From a virus: a stretch of DNA of 34,856 nucleotides. A program made the position numbers and the translations under genes. The notes under the pieces were generated by a model. That model had not been told where the DNA came from. It worked only from the letters and a program-made list of their open reading frames with translations, and did not search any database. Where the stretch lies: positions 1 to 34,856 of the IMG/VR virus record IMGVR_UViG_3300011248_000018; one strand, written 5' to 3'. The first letter of the stretch is position 1. Each line of letters opens with the position of its first letter. Shown here in pieces: positions 1 to 6,697 of the stretch.

Positions 1-318
1 GGTGGTGGCGGTTTTGAGATAAGCGACACCAGCACGATCAAAAACAATAGCGGCATAACGCCATTGGCAAAAAGGGAGGCCGCCATTGGTTCCACAACAA
101 GTGGCGGTTCCGGCGGCCTGTTTTCTATTTTTGCCCAGTACTTTGGTGGCAATGGTGGCGACCTAAACGAGGCAGGTGCACAGGCTGAGATATTTGATAA
201 CGCGGGCACAAACCCGAGCGGCGCATTCGGCGGCACCGCAGGCGACGCTATAGCAGAGGGCGCCGATCTGGTAACATGGGTTAATAAGGGCGACGTACGC
301 GGGAATGAGGTTATCTAA
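1..318 (+). CDS. C-terminal part of the glycine-rich tail hub/tip protein (rest at 31971-34856)
   Basis: The frame is open from base 1 with no start of its own; the TTG at 64 is only an internal codon. It holds the last 105 residues of the gene that leaves the right end of the window in the same frame. The composition matches on both sides of the junction: Gly, Ala and Ser rich with GG and GGxGG runs, as in phage tail-tip C-termini that fold as stacked glycine-rich strands. The stop overlaps the ATG of the next gene (TAATGG), as in the rest of the late operon. Its role should be that of the whole protein: the virion tip, possibly host contact. It is read here as a fragment only because of where the circle was cut. 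Confidence 0.85.
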   Translation, partial: GGGGFEISDTSTIKNNSGITPLAKREAAIGSTTSGGSGGLFSIFAQYFGGNGGDLNEAGAQAEIFDNAGTNPSGAFGGTAGDAIAEGADLVTWVNKGDVRGNEVI

Positions 319-1070
319 TGGCTAAAGCGGTATGGCAGGGCTTCATCCTAAGTCCCGAAACAGGAGAGCCGGTAAGCGGCGCAGAGGTGCGCGTTTACGA
401 CGCCGACTCAGGCGCGGCGGCGACGTTGTACGAGGATAGAGACGGCACGCCGCTCCCCGGTGGCTGGCCAGCGACCAGCGATAGCGAGGGCTTTGTGCGG
501 TTCTATGTTGACCCGTCTCGCATTCGCGTAGTGGCCGATGATGGCGCCCAAGTGGCAGAGTTTAACGACGTTCTGGCCGGCATTGTTGAGGAGCCATACT
601 TTTCTTCTATATCCGTCGCCGCCGACACTAGCGCCACCATTGATATGCTTTCTGCTCTGCCTGAGCCGGGCGTGTATTCGCTGTCCTGCCAAGGCGGCAC
701 AGTATCGGATGACGGGGCCGCATTGCGGCTAAGGGTGAGCACTGACGGAAGCACTGTTGAGTCCGGGGCCAGTGACTATAGCCGTTACCCAATTTCGGGC
801 AATCCCGCCTCTGACGACGACGAAACCATCATTACTTTGGGCATCGGTAACGATACCGGCGAGGAGTTCTCCTTTTCCGCAACGATTACCGTTGACGCGG
901 AAGGGCGGCTTTTCTCACAGAGTGATGCCGTGTTCACCGACACAGCCGGGGCCGCTGATGGCATTAGCTACGCATCACGGTATAACGGCACTGGTGTGAC
1001 GGGGGTACAGATTTACCCCACTTCGGGTACAATCGTATCAGGCACATTCACCCTGAGGAGGGTGGCATAA
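318..1070 (+). CDS. Putative tail-associated structural protein with N-terminal Ig/CarbopepD-like domain
   Basis: This 250-aa protein directly follows the tail tip gene with a 1-base stop/start overlap. Residues 1-100 (WQGFILSPETGEPVSGAEVRVYD, seen as the GEPVSGAEVRVYD core) resemble the beta-sandwich carboxypeptidase-regulatory-like fold found in phage baseplate and fibre proteins. The rest is Ser/Thr/Gly rich and probably all beta. No signal peptide or membrane segment is visible. Its place between the tail hub and the fibre genes suggests a virion component at the tail tip. The exact role is not recognised; the domain match is by pattern only. Confidence 0.7.
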   Translation: MAKAVWQGFILSPETGEPVSGAEVRVYDADSGAAATLYEDRDGTPLPGGWPATSDSEGFVRFYVDPSRIRVVADDGAQVAEFNDVLAGIVEEPYFSSISVAADTSATIDMLSALPEPGVYSLSCQGGTVSDDGAALRLRVSTDGSTVESGASDYSRYPISGNPASDDDETIITLGIGNDTGEEFSFSATITVDAEGRLFSQSDAVFTDTAGAADGISYASRYNGTGVTGVQIYPTSGTIVSGTFTLRRVA

Positions 1071-1630
1071 TGACCGAAATATATATCGACATGCGCGAGC
1101 TAACCGGCGTCGAGCCGGATGACGCGCTAGGCCCGCACCGTGGGCGGTTTAAGATATATCCGTTTGCGCTGCTTTATCGGTCTGACCACTTCGTCACCAA
1201 GCAGGCACTAAGCATTCTGATTGACGGCACTGGCTCGGTTTTCCTGCCGCCGACACTGGCCGCCGAAGGCATGGTGTTCGACCCTGTAGGCATTCCAGGA
1301 CTAGGGCGCAAGGTGTTTGCGATTCCCGACTCGCCCACGGCAATCAATTTCGTTGATCTGGTAGAGCTTGACCCGGCAACGCTTGACCCTACGCCGGATG
1401 TCATTGCCGCATGGCAGGCCGCGCTTGCTGCCTTCGATGTGCGACTGACGGCATCGGAAGGCGAAATCGACGCGCTCCAGATTGCGGTTAGCGGCCTCGG
1501 CACGATGGCGGCGGTGGATGATGCTCCGATTGATGGGACGCTATACGCCCGACGTGACGGCGCATGGGTGCAGGCTGCAACCCAAGACTACGCGGAAGAT
1601 TTAGAAATCCTGGTGCACCAAGGAATTTAA
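1070..1630 (+). CDS. Putative tail fibre-associated protein
   Basis: This 186-aa protein starts at an ATG with a strong SD (GAGGAGGG) inside the end of the preceding gene. Near its C-terminus (about residues 145-170) it carries DDAPIDGTLYARRDGAWVQ, a short motif seen again and again in phage tail fibre and baseplate proteins (APxDGxxYxRxxGAW). The middle is Ala-rich and helical (IAAWQAALAAFDVRLTASE), a possible coiled coil for trimer formation. It likely links or assembles fibres at the tail tip. The motif and the position support a virion role; no enzymatic motif is seen. Confidence 0.7.
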   Translation: MTEIYIDMRELTGVEPDDALGPHRGRFKIYPFALLYRSDHFVTKQALSILIDGTGSVFLPPTLAAEGMVFDPVGIPGLGRKVFAIPDSPTAINFVDLVELDPATLDPTPDVIAAWQAALAAFDVRLTASEGEIDALQIAVSGLGTMAAVDDAPIDGTLYARRDGAWVQAATQDYAEDLEILVHQGI

Positions 1631-1631
1631 A

Positions 1632-1934
1632 ATGGCTACGAAAACGGAAAAGAATTGGACAGTAAATAGCTATACGCTAGGGACATGGACAGATCTGGTG
1701 GCAGAGCCGTCAACAGTGGCCGCTGTCATCATTGCGGCAAATGCGGCGGCCTCGGTATCCATCAGGCTGGAGGATGGCGGCAGCGAAGAGGCCATGCTTT
1801 TACCTCTTTCCCCGGTTGGTGACAATGAGGCTTACAGCTTTGATGTTCGTTCGCTCAACATTACTGGCACGCAAAAGCTGCAAGTTTTCGCGGATACTAT
1901 CGGCGTCAGCTTTACGGCTAGCGGGGTGGTCTGA
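1632..1934 (+). CDS. Hypothetical small beta-rich virion protein
   Basis: This 100-aa protein has an AAGGAA ribosome site just upstream of its ATG. It is rich in Ser, Thr, Val and Ala with alternating hydrophobic residues, which suggests a beta-sandwich. There is no signal peptide, membrane segment or catalytic motif. It lies between two fibre-type genes, and its last base overlaps the ATG of the next gene, so it is probably made with the tail genes and may decorate the fibre. The family is not recognised. Confidence 0.6.
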   Translation: MATKTEKNWTVNSYTLGTWTDLVAEPSTVAAVIIAANAAASVSIRLEDGGSEEAMLLPLSPVGDNEAYSFDVRSLNITGTQKLQVFADTIGVSFTASGVV

Positions 1935-3013
1935 TGTCTGATCTGATGTCTAATCTGCTAAAGAAAATTGTAGTTGGCAGGCCGTGGAACCCGTCGCGAA
2001 TCTTTGAAGATGGGACTGACGGTTTCTGGGGCGATACGACCGATAGCGCGACGCTATTTCAGGATAGCGCGGGCACTACACCCGCTACATCCGGCGACCC
2101 CTGTGGTCGTCGTGTCGATAAGTCCGGTAACGGCAACAACCAATACCAGCCCACTACCGCCGCCAAGCCAACCGTTCAGGTTATCAACGGCGTTCAGGCG
2201 CTTGTGCTTGACGGTACCGACGACTCAATGCTGGACGACGTACCAACCGGCGGATGGACCGGTACGTTTGTGCAGGGTACGGCGCTAGGCGTCATTGTTG
2301 GTGAGGTTGACGTGCCGGATGGTCCGTACCAGATTCCGACCGATCCGAACTATGCGGGGCCGGGGTCGGACATTCACACGGTTATCGCTGACCGCACACT
2401 TGCAGAGAATGAGCTTGACCGGCTTGTAGATTGGGTCGGGCAGCGTTGTCCGGTTGCCGACTTTTCTACCGTCTCCACCGGATTAGGTGATGGTCGAGGC
2501 TGGTTCAGAAATAGAACGGATTTAACTCGGCTTGATTGCTCCAGATGGCGACCTGAATTTGAAGATTTGCGAGAGTTTGCAAGAGGTGCATCGAATGTAA
2601 GCGATATTTCTGTTCCGTATTTAGTGACTGCATCGACAGAGTGGCTCACCAACGCATTCAGAGGCTCGAACATTACATCAATTGACATAAGCAATTGGGT
2701 TACGTCTGGCCTTATTTTCAACGCCATTAGTTTGTTTGACGGTTGTACAAATCTGGAGACTGTCACCGTTTACGGCGGTACAGGGAGTCCTTTTTCTGAT
2801 AGCCCATGCATCAACTACCGTGACGCTTTTGCAAACACTAATCTCAGCCAACAATCCTACACCGACATTGTGACAGCCATCGAGGCAGCGGGCACAAGCA
2901 GCGGCACGCTCGGCATTACCGGGGGCAGCGCAACAACAACCGGCGCAGCACAGACAGCTGTGGATGCTCTGCGTGGACGCGGCTGGACAGTAACAACACC
3001 GGACGGGTACTGA
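1934..3013 (+). CDS. Tail fibre / receptor-binding protein with DUF285-like leucine-rich repeats
   Basis: This 359-aa protein has three parts. Residues about 25-120 (DSAGTTPATSGDPCGR, DKSGNGN) match the N-terminal region common in phage fibre proteins that precedes lectin-like domains. Residues about 165-300 contain irregular repeats such as LTRLDCSRW, NITSIDISNWV and LFDGCTNLETV, typical of BspA/DUF285 surface LRRs used for ligand binding. The C-terminus (GTLGITGGSATTTGAAQ, then AVDALRGRGWTVTTP) is a widespread ending of LRR-type fibre proteins. The LRR section is visibly lower in GC than its surroundings, as expected for a swapped receptor-binding module. The role as host recognition protein is inferred from family and position. 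Confidence 0.75.
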   Translation: MSDLMSNLLKKIVVGRPWNPSRIFEDGTDGFWGDTTDSATLFQDSAGTTPATSGDPCGRRVDKSGNGNNQYQPTTAAKPTVQVINGVQALVLDGTDDSMLDDVPTGGWTGTFVQGTALGVIVGEVDVPDGPYQIPTDPNYAGPGSDIHTVIADRTLAENELDRLVDWVGQRCPVADFSTVSTGLGDGRGWFRNRTDLTRLDCSRWRPEFEDLREFARGASNVSDISVPYLVTASTEWLTNAFRGSNITSIDISNWVTSGLIFNAISLFDGCTNLETVTVYGGTGSPFSDSPCINYRDAFANTNLSQQSYTDIVTAIEAAGTSSGTLGITGGSATTTGAAQTAVDALRGRGWTVTTPDGY

Positions 3014-3014
3014 T

Positions 3015-3365
3015 ATGAGCGAATACGTCAGAACAAAACTCACCATCCCGGTTCAAATAGCCGACGCGGCGAACCGAGTTTCCGCTGTGTTCGACCCCGA
3101 TACCGGCGGTGGTGACACGTTCGGCACGGTCGAGCTATCTCCCACCGGCGAGGCACCCGCAACGCATTACACGGCTAATACATTAATTAAGGCTCAATAC
3201 CTTCCGGTGCTGAGCAATTACGAACAGGCACTCGCCGCGCTCACGCAGCTAGCCGACGTTTACGGCAGGGAGCGGCCAGGCCCGGAAGACGTGGCCGCGT
3301 TCTGTTCTGGCGTGATTGTGGGTGAGCCGGACGGGCTGGTTCGTGTCGTGGATGATCCTTTATGA
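3015..3365 (+). CDS. Hypothetical protein downstream of tail fibre
   Basis: This 116-aa soluble protein starts 1 nt after the stop of the fibre gene. The N-terminal half is beta-rich and Thr/Gly rich; the C-terminal half (YEQALAALTQLADVYGRERPGPEDVAAF) is helical. No known motif is visible. Genes directly after a fibre gene often encode fibre chaperones or accessory subunits, and that is a reasonable guess here but nothing more. It overlaps the peptidase gene by 4 nt, so the two are translationally coupled. Confidence 0.6.
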   Translation: MSEYVRTKLTIPVQIADAANRVSAVFDPDTGGGDTFGTVELSPTGEAPATHYTANTLIKAQYLPVLSNYEQALAALTQLADVYGRERPGPEDVAAFCSGVIVGEPDGLVRVVDDPL

Positions 3366-3859
3366 AAGCCTCAAACCTGAAATGGGCGGCAATCGAAAAC
3401 TTCCCCCCGGAAGAGTGGCCGGTTGGCGTCCTTGAGCATATGGACTCGAGCATTATCTTGGCGCAGGAGGGCGTGCGTGAGGAGGCAGGCGTTGCAATGC
3501 TGCCATCGCCCATATACGGCGCACACGTCCGCGATTCAGGCAACAGCCGACACAGCACACAGGGCGGAACGCGCCTGAGCGACGCTACAGACACGTTTAT
3601 CCCCGGTGGCTGGGATGATGCCCTGAAGGTCTGGCAAGCGGCACAGCGGTGCCCTGAGCTGGGCGGTATCGGCATCTACGTTAACCGGCAGTGGGGCGGA
3701 AGGATGCCTATGCTGCATCTGGACTGCCGACCGGAGCGCCTGCTGTGGGTGTGCCGGACGCATCCTGTCACCGGGAAAGACGATTACATTTACTTACCTA
3801 ACGACCCTGCGCTATTCTTTGAAGTAATGGCAAAGGGTCTGGAACCGGAGAGCGACTGA
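3362..3859 (+). CDS. M15-type peptidase, probable endolysin
   Basis: This 165-aa protein carries the pattern of M15 D-Ala-D-Ala / L-Ala-D-Glu peptidases (M15_3 type), which cut peptidoglycan peptide stems. The signature SRHSTQGGTRLSDATD at residues 62-77 gives zinc ligands H64 and D74 (or D77), then GGIGIY at 101-106, and MLHLDCR at 117-123 gives H119 and D121. The spacing is slightly longer than the classic SxHxxGxAxD. There is no signal peptide, so export would need a holin. It heads a group of small membrane proteins (3859-4923), which fits a lysis cassette. Function is inferred from motifs and context. Confidence 0.72.
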   Translation: MKASNLKWAAIENFPPEEWPVGVLEHMDSSIILAQEGVREEAGVAMLPSPIYGAHVRDSGNSRHSTQGGTRLSDATDTFIPGGWDDALKVWQAAQRCPELGGIGIYVNRQWGGRMPMLHLDCRPERLLWVCRTHPVTGKDDYIYLPNDPALFFEVMAKGLEPESD

Positions 3860-4044
3860 TGGAATATATCAACTGGATTGGCGAGAACTGGGAAAGCGTG
3901 CTGGCGGTTATCACTGCCGTTATCGCTGTGGCATCTGCCGTATCTGCTATGACCGACACGCCGAAAGATGATGCTATCGTGTCGAAGATCAAGCGAATCA
4001 TCGACGCGCTGGCGCTGAATGTCGGCAAGGCGAAGAAGAAGTGA
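3859..4044 (+). CDS. Putative small holin-like membrane protein
   Basis: This 61-aa protein has one hydrophobic segment (about residues 13-31, VLAVITAVIAVASAVSAM) after a short MEYINWIGENW head and before a lysine-rich end (VGKAKKK). Small proteins with this layout next to an endolysin are commonly annotated as holins or holin partners. It starts on the last base of the peptidase gene stop (TGATGG) and is overlapped at its end by the next gene. Pore formation is inferred only from size, topology and position. Confidence 0.6.
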   Translation: MEYINWIGENWESVLAVITAVIAVASAVSAMTDTPKDDAIVSKIKRIIDALALNVGKAKKK

Positions 4045-4253
4045 AATTCCTCGAAGTCCTCGCCGCCGTACTGGCCCTGCTGCTGGAGAGCTTGCAGGGC
4101 TGGCGCAAACGCAAGGACAAGGAGCAAGTAGATGAAGCGGCTGATGATCCTGTTGCTGATCTTGAGCGCCGCGGCTGGATGCGCGACGAAAGGGGCGACC
4201 CAGTGTCCTATCGAACCGGCGAGCCTAGACGGCCAGACAGTGACGGTGACTGA
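4041..4253 (+). CDS. Small protein with hydrophobic N-terminus, possible i-spanin-like partner
   Basis: This 70-aa protein starts at a GTG that overlaps the previous stop (GTGA). Residues 3-16 (FLEVLAAVLALLLE) are hydrophobic and could anchor it in the inner membrane; the rest is strongly charged. The second half is overlapped in another frame by the lipoprotein gene at 4132, an arrangement that recalls nested Rz/Rz1 spanin genes. It is shorter than usual Rz proteins, so the spanin idea is weak. Confidence 0.45.
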   Translation: MKFLEVLAAVLALLLESLQGWRKRKDKEQVDEAADDPVADLERRGWMRDERGDPVSYRTGEPRRPDSDGD

Positions 4254-4377
4254 TGATGCTGTTACCTTTGCCAACGGTTCGCCCAAGCCTGGCAAAGGCA
4301 TTTACTTCTCTGAGGGAGATTACGGCCAGATTATGGCTTACCTTCTTGCACTGGAGCAGGCGGTCGGATGCGATTAG
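4132..4377 (+). CDS. Small lipoprotein, possible Rz1-like outer-membrane spanin
   Basis: This 81-aa protein has a clear lipoprotein signal: MKRLMILLLILSAAAGC, with a lipobox SAAAGC and the lipidated Cys at residue 17. A lipobox makes sense only in a bacterial envelope, and its place in the lysis cluster suggests an outer-membrane spanin subunit. Against this, it lacks the proline-rich stretch typical of Rz1. It starts inside the previous gene in another frame with AAGGAGCAAG upstream. Its end overlaps the long version of the gene at 4253. Confidence 0.6.
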   Translation: MKRLMILLLILSAAAGCATKGATQCPIEPASLDGQTVTVTDDAVTFANGSPKPGKGIYFSEGDYGQIMAYLLALEQAVGCD

Positions 4378-4507
4378 AGCGGCTGAAATCTACGGCCTTA
4401 TCTCCCTCCTTCTTCTTATATTTCTAATCGCCTTTGCTGCCTATTTCGGTGTATGTGTGATCGCTCACATAGCGCATTTAATTGAGCGGGCGCATAATCG
4501 GTTGTAA
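4253..4507 (+). CDS. Small single-pass membrane protein, start uncertain
   Basis: The frame of 84 aa opens at an ATG overlapping the previous stop (TGATGATG). Its first 42 codons coincide with the lipoprotein gene in another frame and look unnatural. A convincing membrane helix follows (GLISLLLLIFLIAFAAYFGV), then a short His/Arg tail. The real start may lie near 4345 (TTG), after the lipoprotein gene. It could be a second holin or antiholin, but only the membrane segment and position support that. Confidence 0.42.
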   Translation: MMLLPLPTVRPSLAKAFTSLREITARLWLTFLHWSRRSDAIRAAEIYGLISLLLLIFLIAFAAYFGVCVIAHIAHLIERAHNRL

Positions 4508-4533
4508 TATAGGCAGATAACTGGTTACGGATA

Positions 4534-4923
4534 ATGGTTGCCCTGATGGCGGATGTGGATGTTGCCCAGCAAATTAGTGAGATCAAAGCATTGCAGGGCG
4601 AACAGCTACGCGCCACTAACGATCTGTCGGTATTCCTCGGGCGGATAGATGAAAGGCTGAACGCCTACGTCCGCGACTTGGAGACCTACAAGAAGGACAA
4701 CAACCGGCGCGTTATGGCCCTTGAGGACCGAGCCGACGCCACCGACCGTCGTATATGGAAATGGTCTGGAGCCATCGGAATTATCGCTATCATTGCGGCC
4801 CCGCTGGCTGCACATTTCTTACCCGTGCAACCCTTGTCACGGAAGGCCGAACAGGTCGTCGCCACAGAGAAGCGTCAGGATTACTACCCACCCCGAAAAG
4901 AACACCCACAAGAAGGCAAATAA
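4534..4923 (+). CDS. Coiled-coil protein with one membrane helix (XhlA-like, lysis-associated)
   Basis: This 129-aa protein has a long charged helical region (about residues 8-74, with heptad-like spacing), then a membrane segment (about 77-96, WSGAIGIIAIIAAPLAAHFL) and a polar tail. The order coiled coil then C-terminal helix resembles XhlA-type lysis proteins that work with holins. The ATG at 4546 (MADVDVAQQ) is an alternative start. It is the last rightward gene, and its final 134 bases overlap the 3' end of the convergent LuxR-type gene. Confidence 0.55.
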   Translation: MVALMADVDVAQQISEIKALQGEQLRATNDLSVFLGRIDERLNAYVRDLETYKKDNNRRVMALEDRADATDRRIWKWSGAIGIIAIIAAPLAAHFLPVQPLSRKAEQVVATEKRQDYYPPRKEHPQEGK

Positions 4924-5107
4924 CACCCTGTTTTGCCGCCAGATACACCGCCTGCGTGATGTTACGCGCCCCCAGCTTCGCCCGCGCACGGGCCAGCAGC
5001 TTTTCAACTGCTGACCGGCTTAGGTGCATGGCGTCCGCTGTCTGGTCTACGCTGAGGCCGTTGGCGATGTGTTGCAGGGCGCGGGATTGGTGTGCGGTGG
5101 GGGTCAC
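4790..5107 (-). CDS. LuxR/GerE-type HTH protein with hydrophobic and Arg-rich tail
   Basis: Residues 1-55 form a LuxR C-terminal type helix-turn-helix: ALQHIANGLSVDQTADAMHL then SRSAVEKLLARARAKLG, ending ITQAVYLAAKQG. There is no sensor domain. A hydrophobic stretch (VICLLVGVLFGVG) and an arginine-rich end (RRPVRPSVTRVARVRN) follow, which suggests membrane association or peptide-like interaction. I chose the GTG at 5107 because it overlaps the stop of the preceding gene (GTGA) and has GGAG upstream; a TTG at 5134 would add 9 residues. As last gene of the leftward operon it may act on late genes or host promoters. The target is unknown. Confidence 0.65.
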   Translation of the reverse strand: MTPTAHQSRALQHIANGLSVDQTADAMHLSRSAVEKLLARARAKLGARNITQAVYLAAKQGVICLLVGVLFGVGSNPDASLWRRPVRPSVTRVARVRNVQPAGPQ

Positions 5108-5334
5108 TTGGGCGGCTCCGGCAAATGCATCCAATGGGTTATCTTGTATCCGTTGAAAATATCAATATCGTCACCGTAACCCATCATGTCTTCCCAGTGC
5201 GCGCCGTTATGGTCCAGCACCAACTGGTAGGCAATGTGCTGCACATGGCCGTTGTAGCCGCAAACAATAACCGGCGTTCGCTCTGGTGGCCAAGTCCCAA
5301 TTATCTCAGCATCAAATCCGCTCCATTCGCTCAT
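5104..5334 (-). CDS. DUF551-like small protein
   Basis: This 76-aa protein ends in YKITHWMHLPEPPK, very close to the (V)THWMPLPEPP ending that marks DUF551 phage and bacterial proteins of unknown function. The middle (PVIVCGYNG) also fits the beta-strand pattern of that family. The start MSEW at 5334 has a strong SD (GGAGGAAG) and overlaps the previous stop (ATGA). No biochemical role is established for the family. Confidence 0.7.
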   Translation of the reverse strand: MSEWSGFDAEIIGTWPPERTPVIVCGYNGHVQHIAYQLVLDHNGAHWEDMMGYGDDIDIFNGYKITHWMHLPEPPK

Positions 5335-5720
5335 TTCTTCCTCCAATCATCAACATTCGAGCAGTAGAACACATGCCCGCCGATTTCGATGTCAACTATC
5401 ATCCACTGCGCCCAGTCAGGCTCCATGTCAATGTGGGCGAAGTGATCTGCGCAAGTGCTGGCCGTTGTCGGGCGATCCAAGACAATCTCTGCAATCTGCT
5501 CGGCCTTGCGCCACGCCACCGGCTCAGTCACCGGCTGATGGTCTGCTGTCCACTCAAACTGATGCGGCTGGTACACGACCTCGCACACGTCATCCGGCCA
5601 CCGGCTATCCTCAACGCGCCGCATGATCGTCTCAGCGACGGCGAACTGACCTGGTTCTGGCTCTCCGCGTGCCTCGTGGTAGATAGCGGCGGCTAGGCAT
5701 AGGGTTGCTGTCATACCCAT
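5331..5720 (-). CDS. SleB-type cell wall hydrolase (Hydrolase_2 family)
   Basis: This 129-aa protein shows the SleB/CwlJ catalytic-domain pattern: AAAIYHEARGEPEPGQFAVA at residues 10-29, with E16 the likely catalytic glutamate. It continues with AETIMRRV, VVYQPHQFEWT and GHVFYCSN near the end. This family acts on peptidoglycan glycan strands. It covers just the catalytic domain and has only a weakly hydrophobic N-terminus, so export is unclear. Unusually it lies in the leftward, probably early, operon, far from the M15 enzyme in transcription terms. It might assist lysis or remodel the wall. Confidence 0.8.
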   Translation of the reverse strand: MGMTATLCLAAAIYHEARGEPEPGQFAVAETIMRRVEDSRWPDDVCEVVYQPHQFEWTADHQPVTEPVAWRKAEQIAEIVLDRPTTASTCADHFAHIDMEPDWAQWMIVDIEIGGHVFYCSNVDDWRKK

Positions 5721-6064
5721 CAGAACGCCACCTCAACATGCAGCACAGACACCTCAACGGCGCTCGTGGCGACCAGTGCTAACGGGCCAGCCTGCCAGCG
5801 GTAACGCAGCCCGCCCACTGGCCTGCCGTAATCCCAGCCCTCATAGCCAGTCCATACGGCAGCGTATGCGCTGAATCCGTTACCTAGAGGGTATTCATAC
5901 CCTGCGCCGTATGCCTCGCTGCCTTCGCTATTTGTAAACGCCATGGCCGACCAGCGATTGCAGGACAGGCCGATGGCATTGTGCGTTTCAGTCCAGTCTG
6001 TCGAGCGGTCCAGGTGATATGACCAGCCGCCAAGGATGAGGGCGCAGGTTGCTGCTACAGACAT
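5720..6064 (-). CDS. Hypothetical protein, possibly exported beta-barrel-like
   Basis: This 114-aa protein begins with a mildly hydrophobic stretch (MSVAATCALILGGWSYHLD) followed by alternating aromatic and polar residues (GYEYPLGNGFSAYAAVWTGY, then GGLRYRW). The pattern resembles small envelope beta-barrels and phage proteins that carry the core ETHNAIGL. It could be envelope-targeted, but the signal peptide is not clear. It overlaps both neighbours. No function can be given. Confidence 0.55.
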   Translation of the reverse strand: MSVAATCALILGGWSYHLDRSTDWTETHNAIGLSCNRWSAMAFTNSEGSEAYGAGYEYPLGNGFSAYAAVWTGYEGWDYGRPVGGLRYRWQAGPLALVATSAVEVSVLHVEVAF

Positions 6065-6246
6065 AGCACCCCCAAATACTGATCCCGCTCATTCCAGCCA
6101 CACAGCCAGCCGGATCGCAACCGTGCGTCTGTCGCCCCATACGGGCAGTCGTCTTTCGGCTGCCCTGCGTCACGCGCCTGCCAGCCCTCACCCATGGCGC
6201 GGGCGAGGTCGGCGGCGTGTCCTGGGCCTTGTTGTGGTCTGGACAT
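6055..6246 (-). CDS. RMF/CrpP-like small protein (ribosome modulation factor fold)
   Basis: This 63-aa protein matches the RMF family pattern: GWQARDAGQPKDDCPYG (residues 21-37) followed by LRSGWLCGWNE (43-53). E. coli RMF has the same G-x(3)-AG, CPY and R-x-x-WL-x-GW-x-E order and drives 70S ribosomes into inactive 100S dimers. Phage and mobile-element relatives include CrpP-type proteins. The ATG at 6246 overlaps the previous stop (TGATG) with GGAGAAGGAG upstream; a longer frame from 6333 has no such support. Whether it binds ribosomes or does something else is inference. Confidence 0.72.
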   Translation of the reverse strand: MSRPQQGPGHAADLARAMGEGWQARDAGQPKDDCPYGATDARLRSGWLCGWNERDQYLGVLCL

Positions 6247-6680
6247 CACTCCTTCTCCTTGAGCAGGGCAGCGGCGTGGCGATGACTCAGCCACGGCTTT
6301 TCTTCTTTGCCGCTGCCCCAGCATTTGTCGCAAACGTCAGAGGTCATCATCTGCCCGCCAATACCTCCTCGCCAAGTCGATGTGCTGCCATAGACCTTGA
6401 TGCCAGCCCCCGAACAAGACCGACAAACTTTATCGAAATCAGGCGTTATCCCGCGCCACAGGAGCATGTCGTAGTGCATATTTTCGCGCCGGGATTGAAG
6501 CTCAGAAACCTGACTCTCCAGCTCCACAATCCTCGCCTCAGCCGCTGCGAGGGCGGTGTCTGTATTCGTATTGCTCGCCGGTCTTCGCACAAACACAGGA
6601 TTTAGCGGATAGCAGCGAATACAAGGGAAATCAGGATGCTTTAGGTTTTCGCAGTTTGGGCACGGCTTCAGCTTATCCAT
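6246..6680 (-). CDS. Zinc-finger protein with DnaJ-type CxxCxGxG motifs
   Basis: This 144-aa protein starts at an ATG with a strong SD (GGAGGTGAG); the longer frame to 6893 would overlap the upstream gene. It opens with MDKLKPCPNC and CIRC, a Lar-like N-terminal zinc knuckle. A coiled coil follows (AAAEARIVELESQVSELQSR), then two DnaJ-like motifs, CRSCSGAG and CDKCWGSG. DnaJ zinc centres bind unfolded protein, but no J domain is present. A regulatory or nucleic-acid binding role is possible; none is proven. Confidence 0.65.
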   Translation of the reverse strand: MDKLKPCPNCENLKHPDFPCIRCYPLNPVFVRRPASNTNTDTALAAAEARIVELESQVSELQSRRENMHYDMLLWRGITPDFDKVCRSCSGAGIKVYGSTSTWRGGIGGQMMTSDVCDKCWGSGKEEKPWLSHRHAAALLKEKE

Positions 6681-6697
6681 GGTCGCTCTCACCTCCG

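Noticed and set aside
3798-4301. A 167-aa minus-strand frame over the lysis cluster
   Set aside because: It opposes several overlapping plus-strand genes with good ribosome sites and starts, and has no recognisable content.
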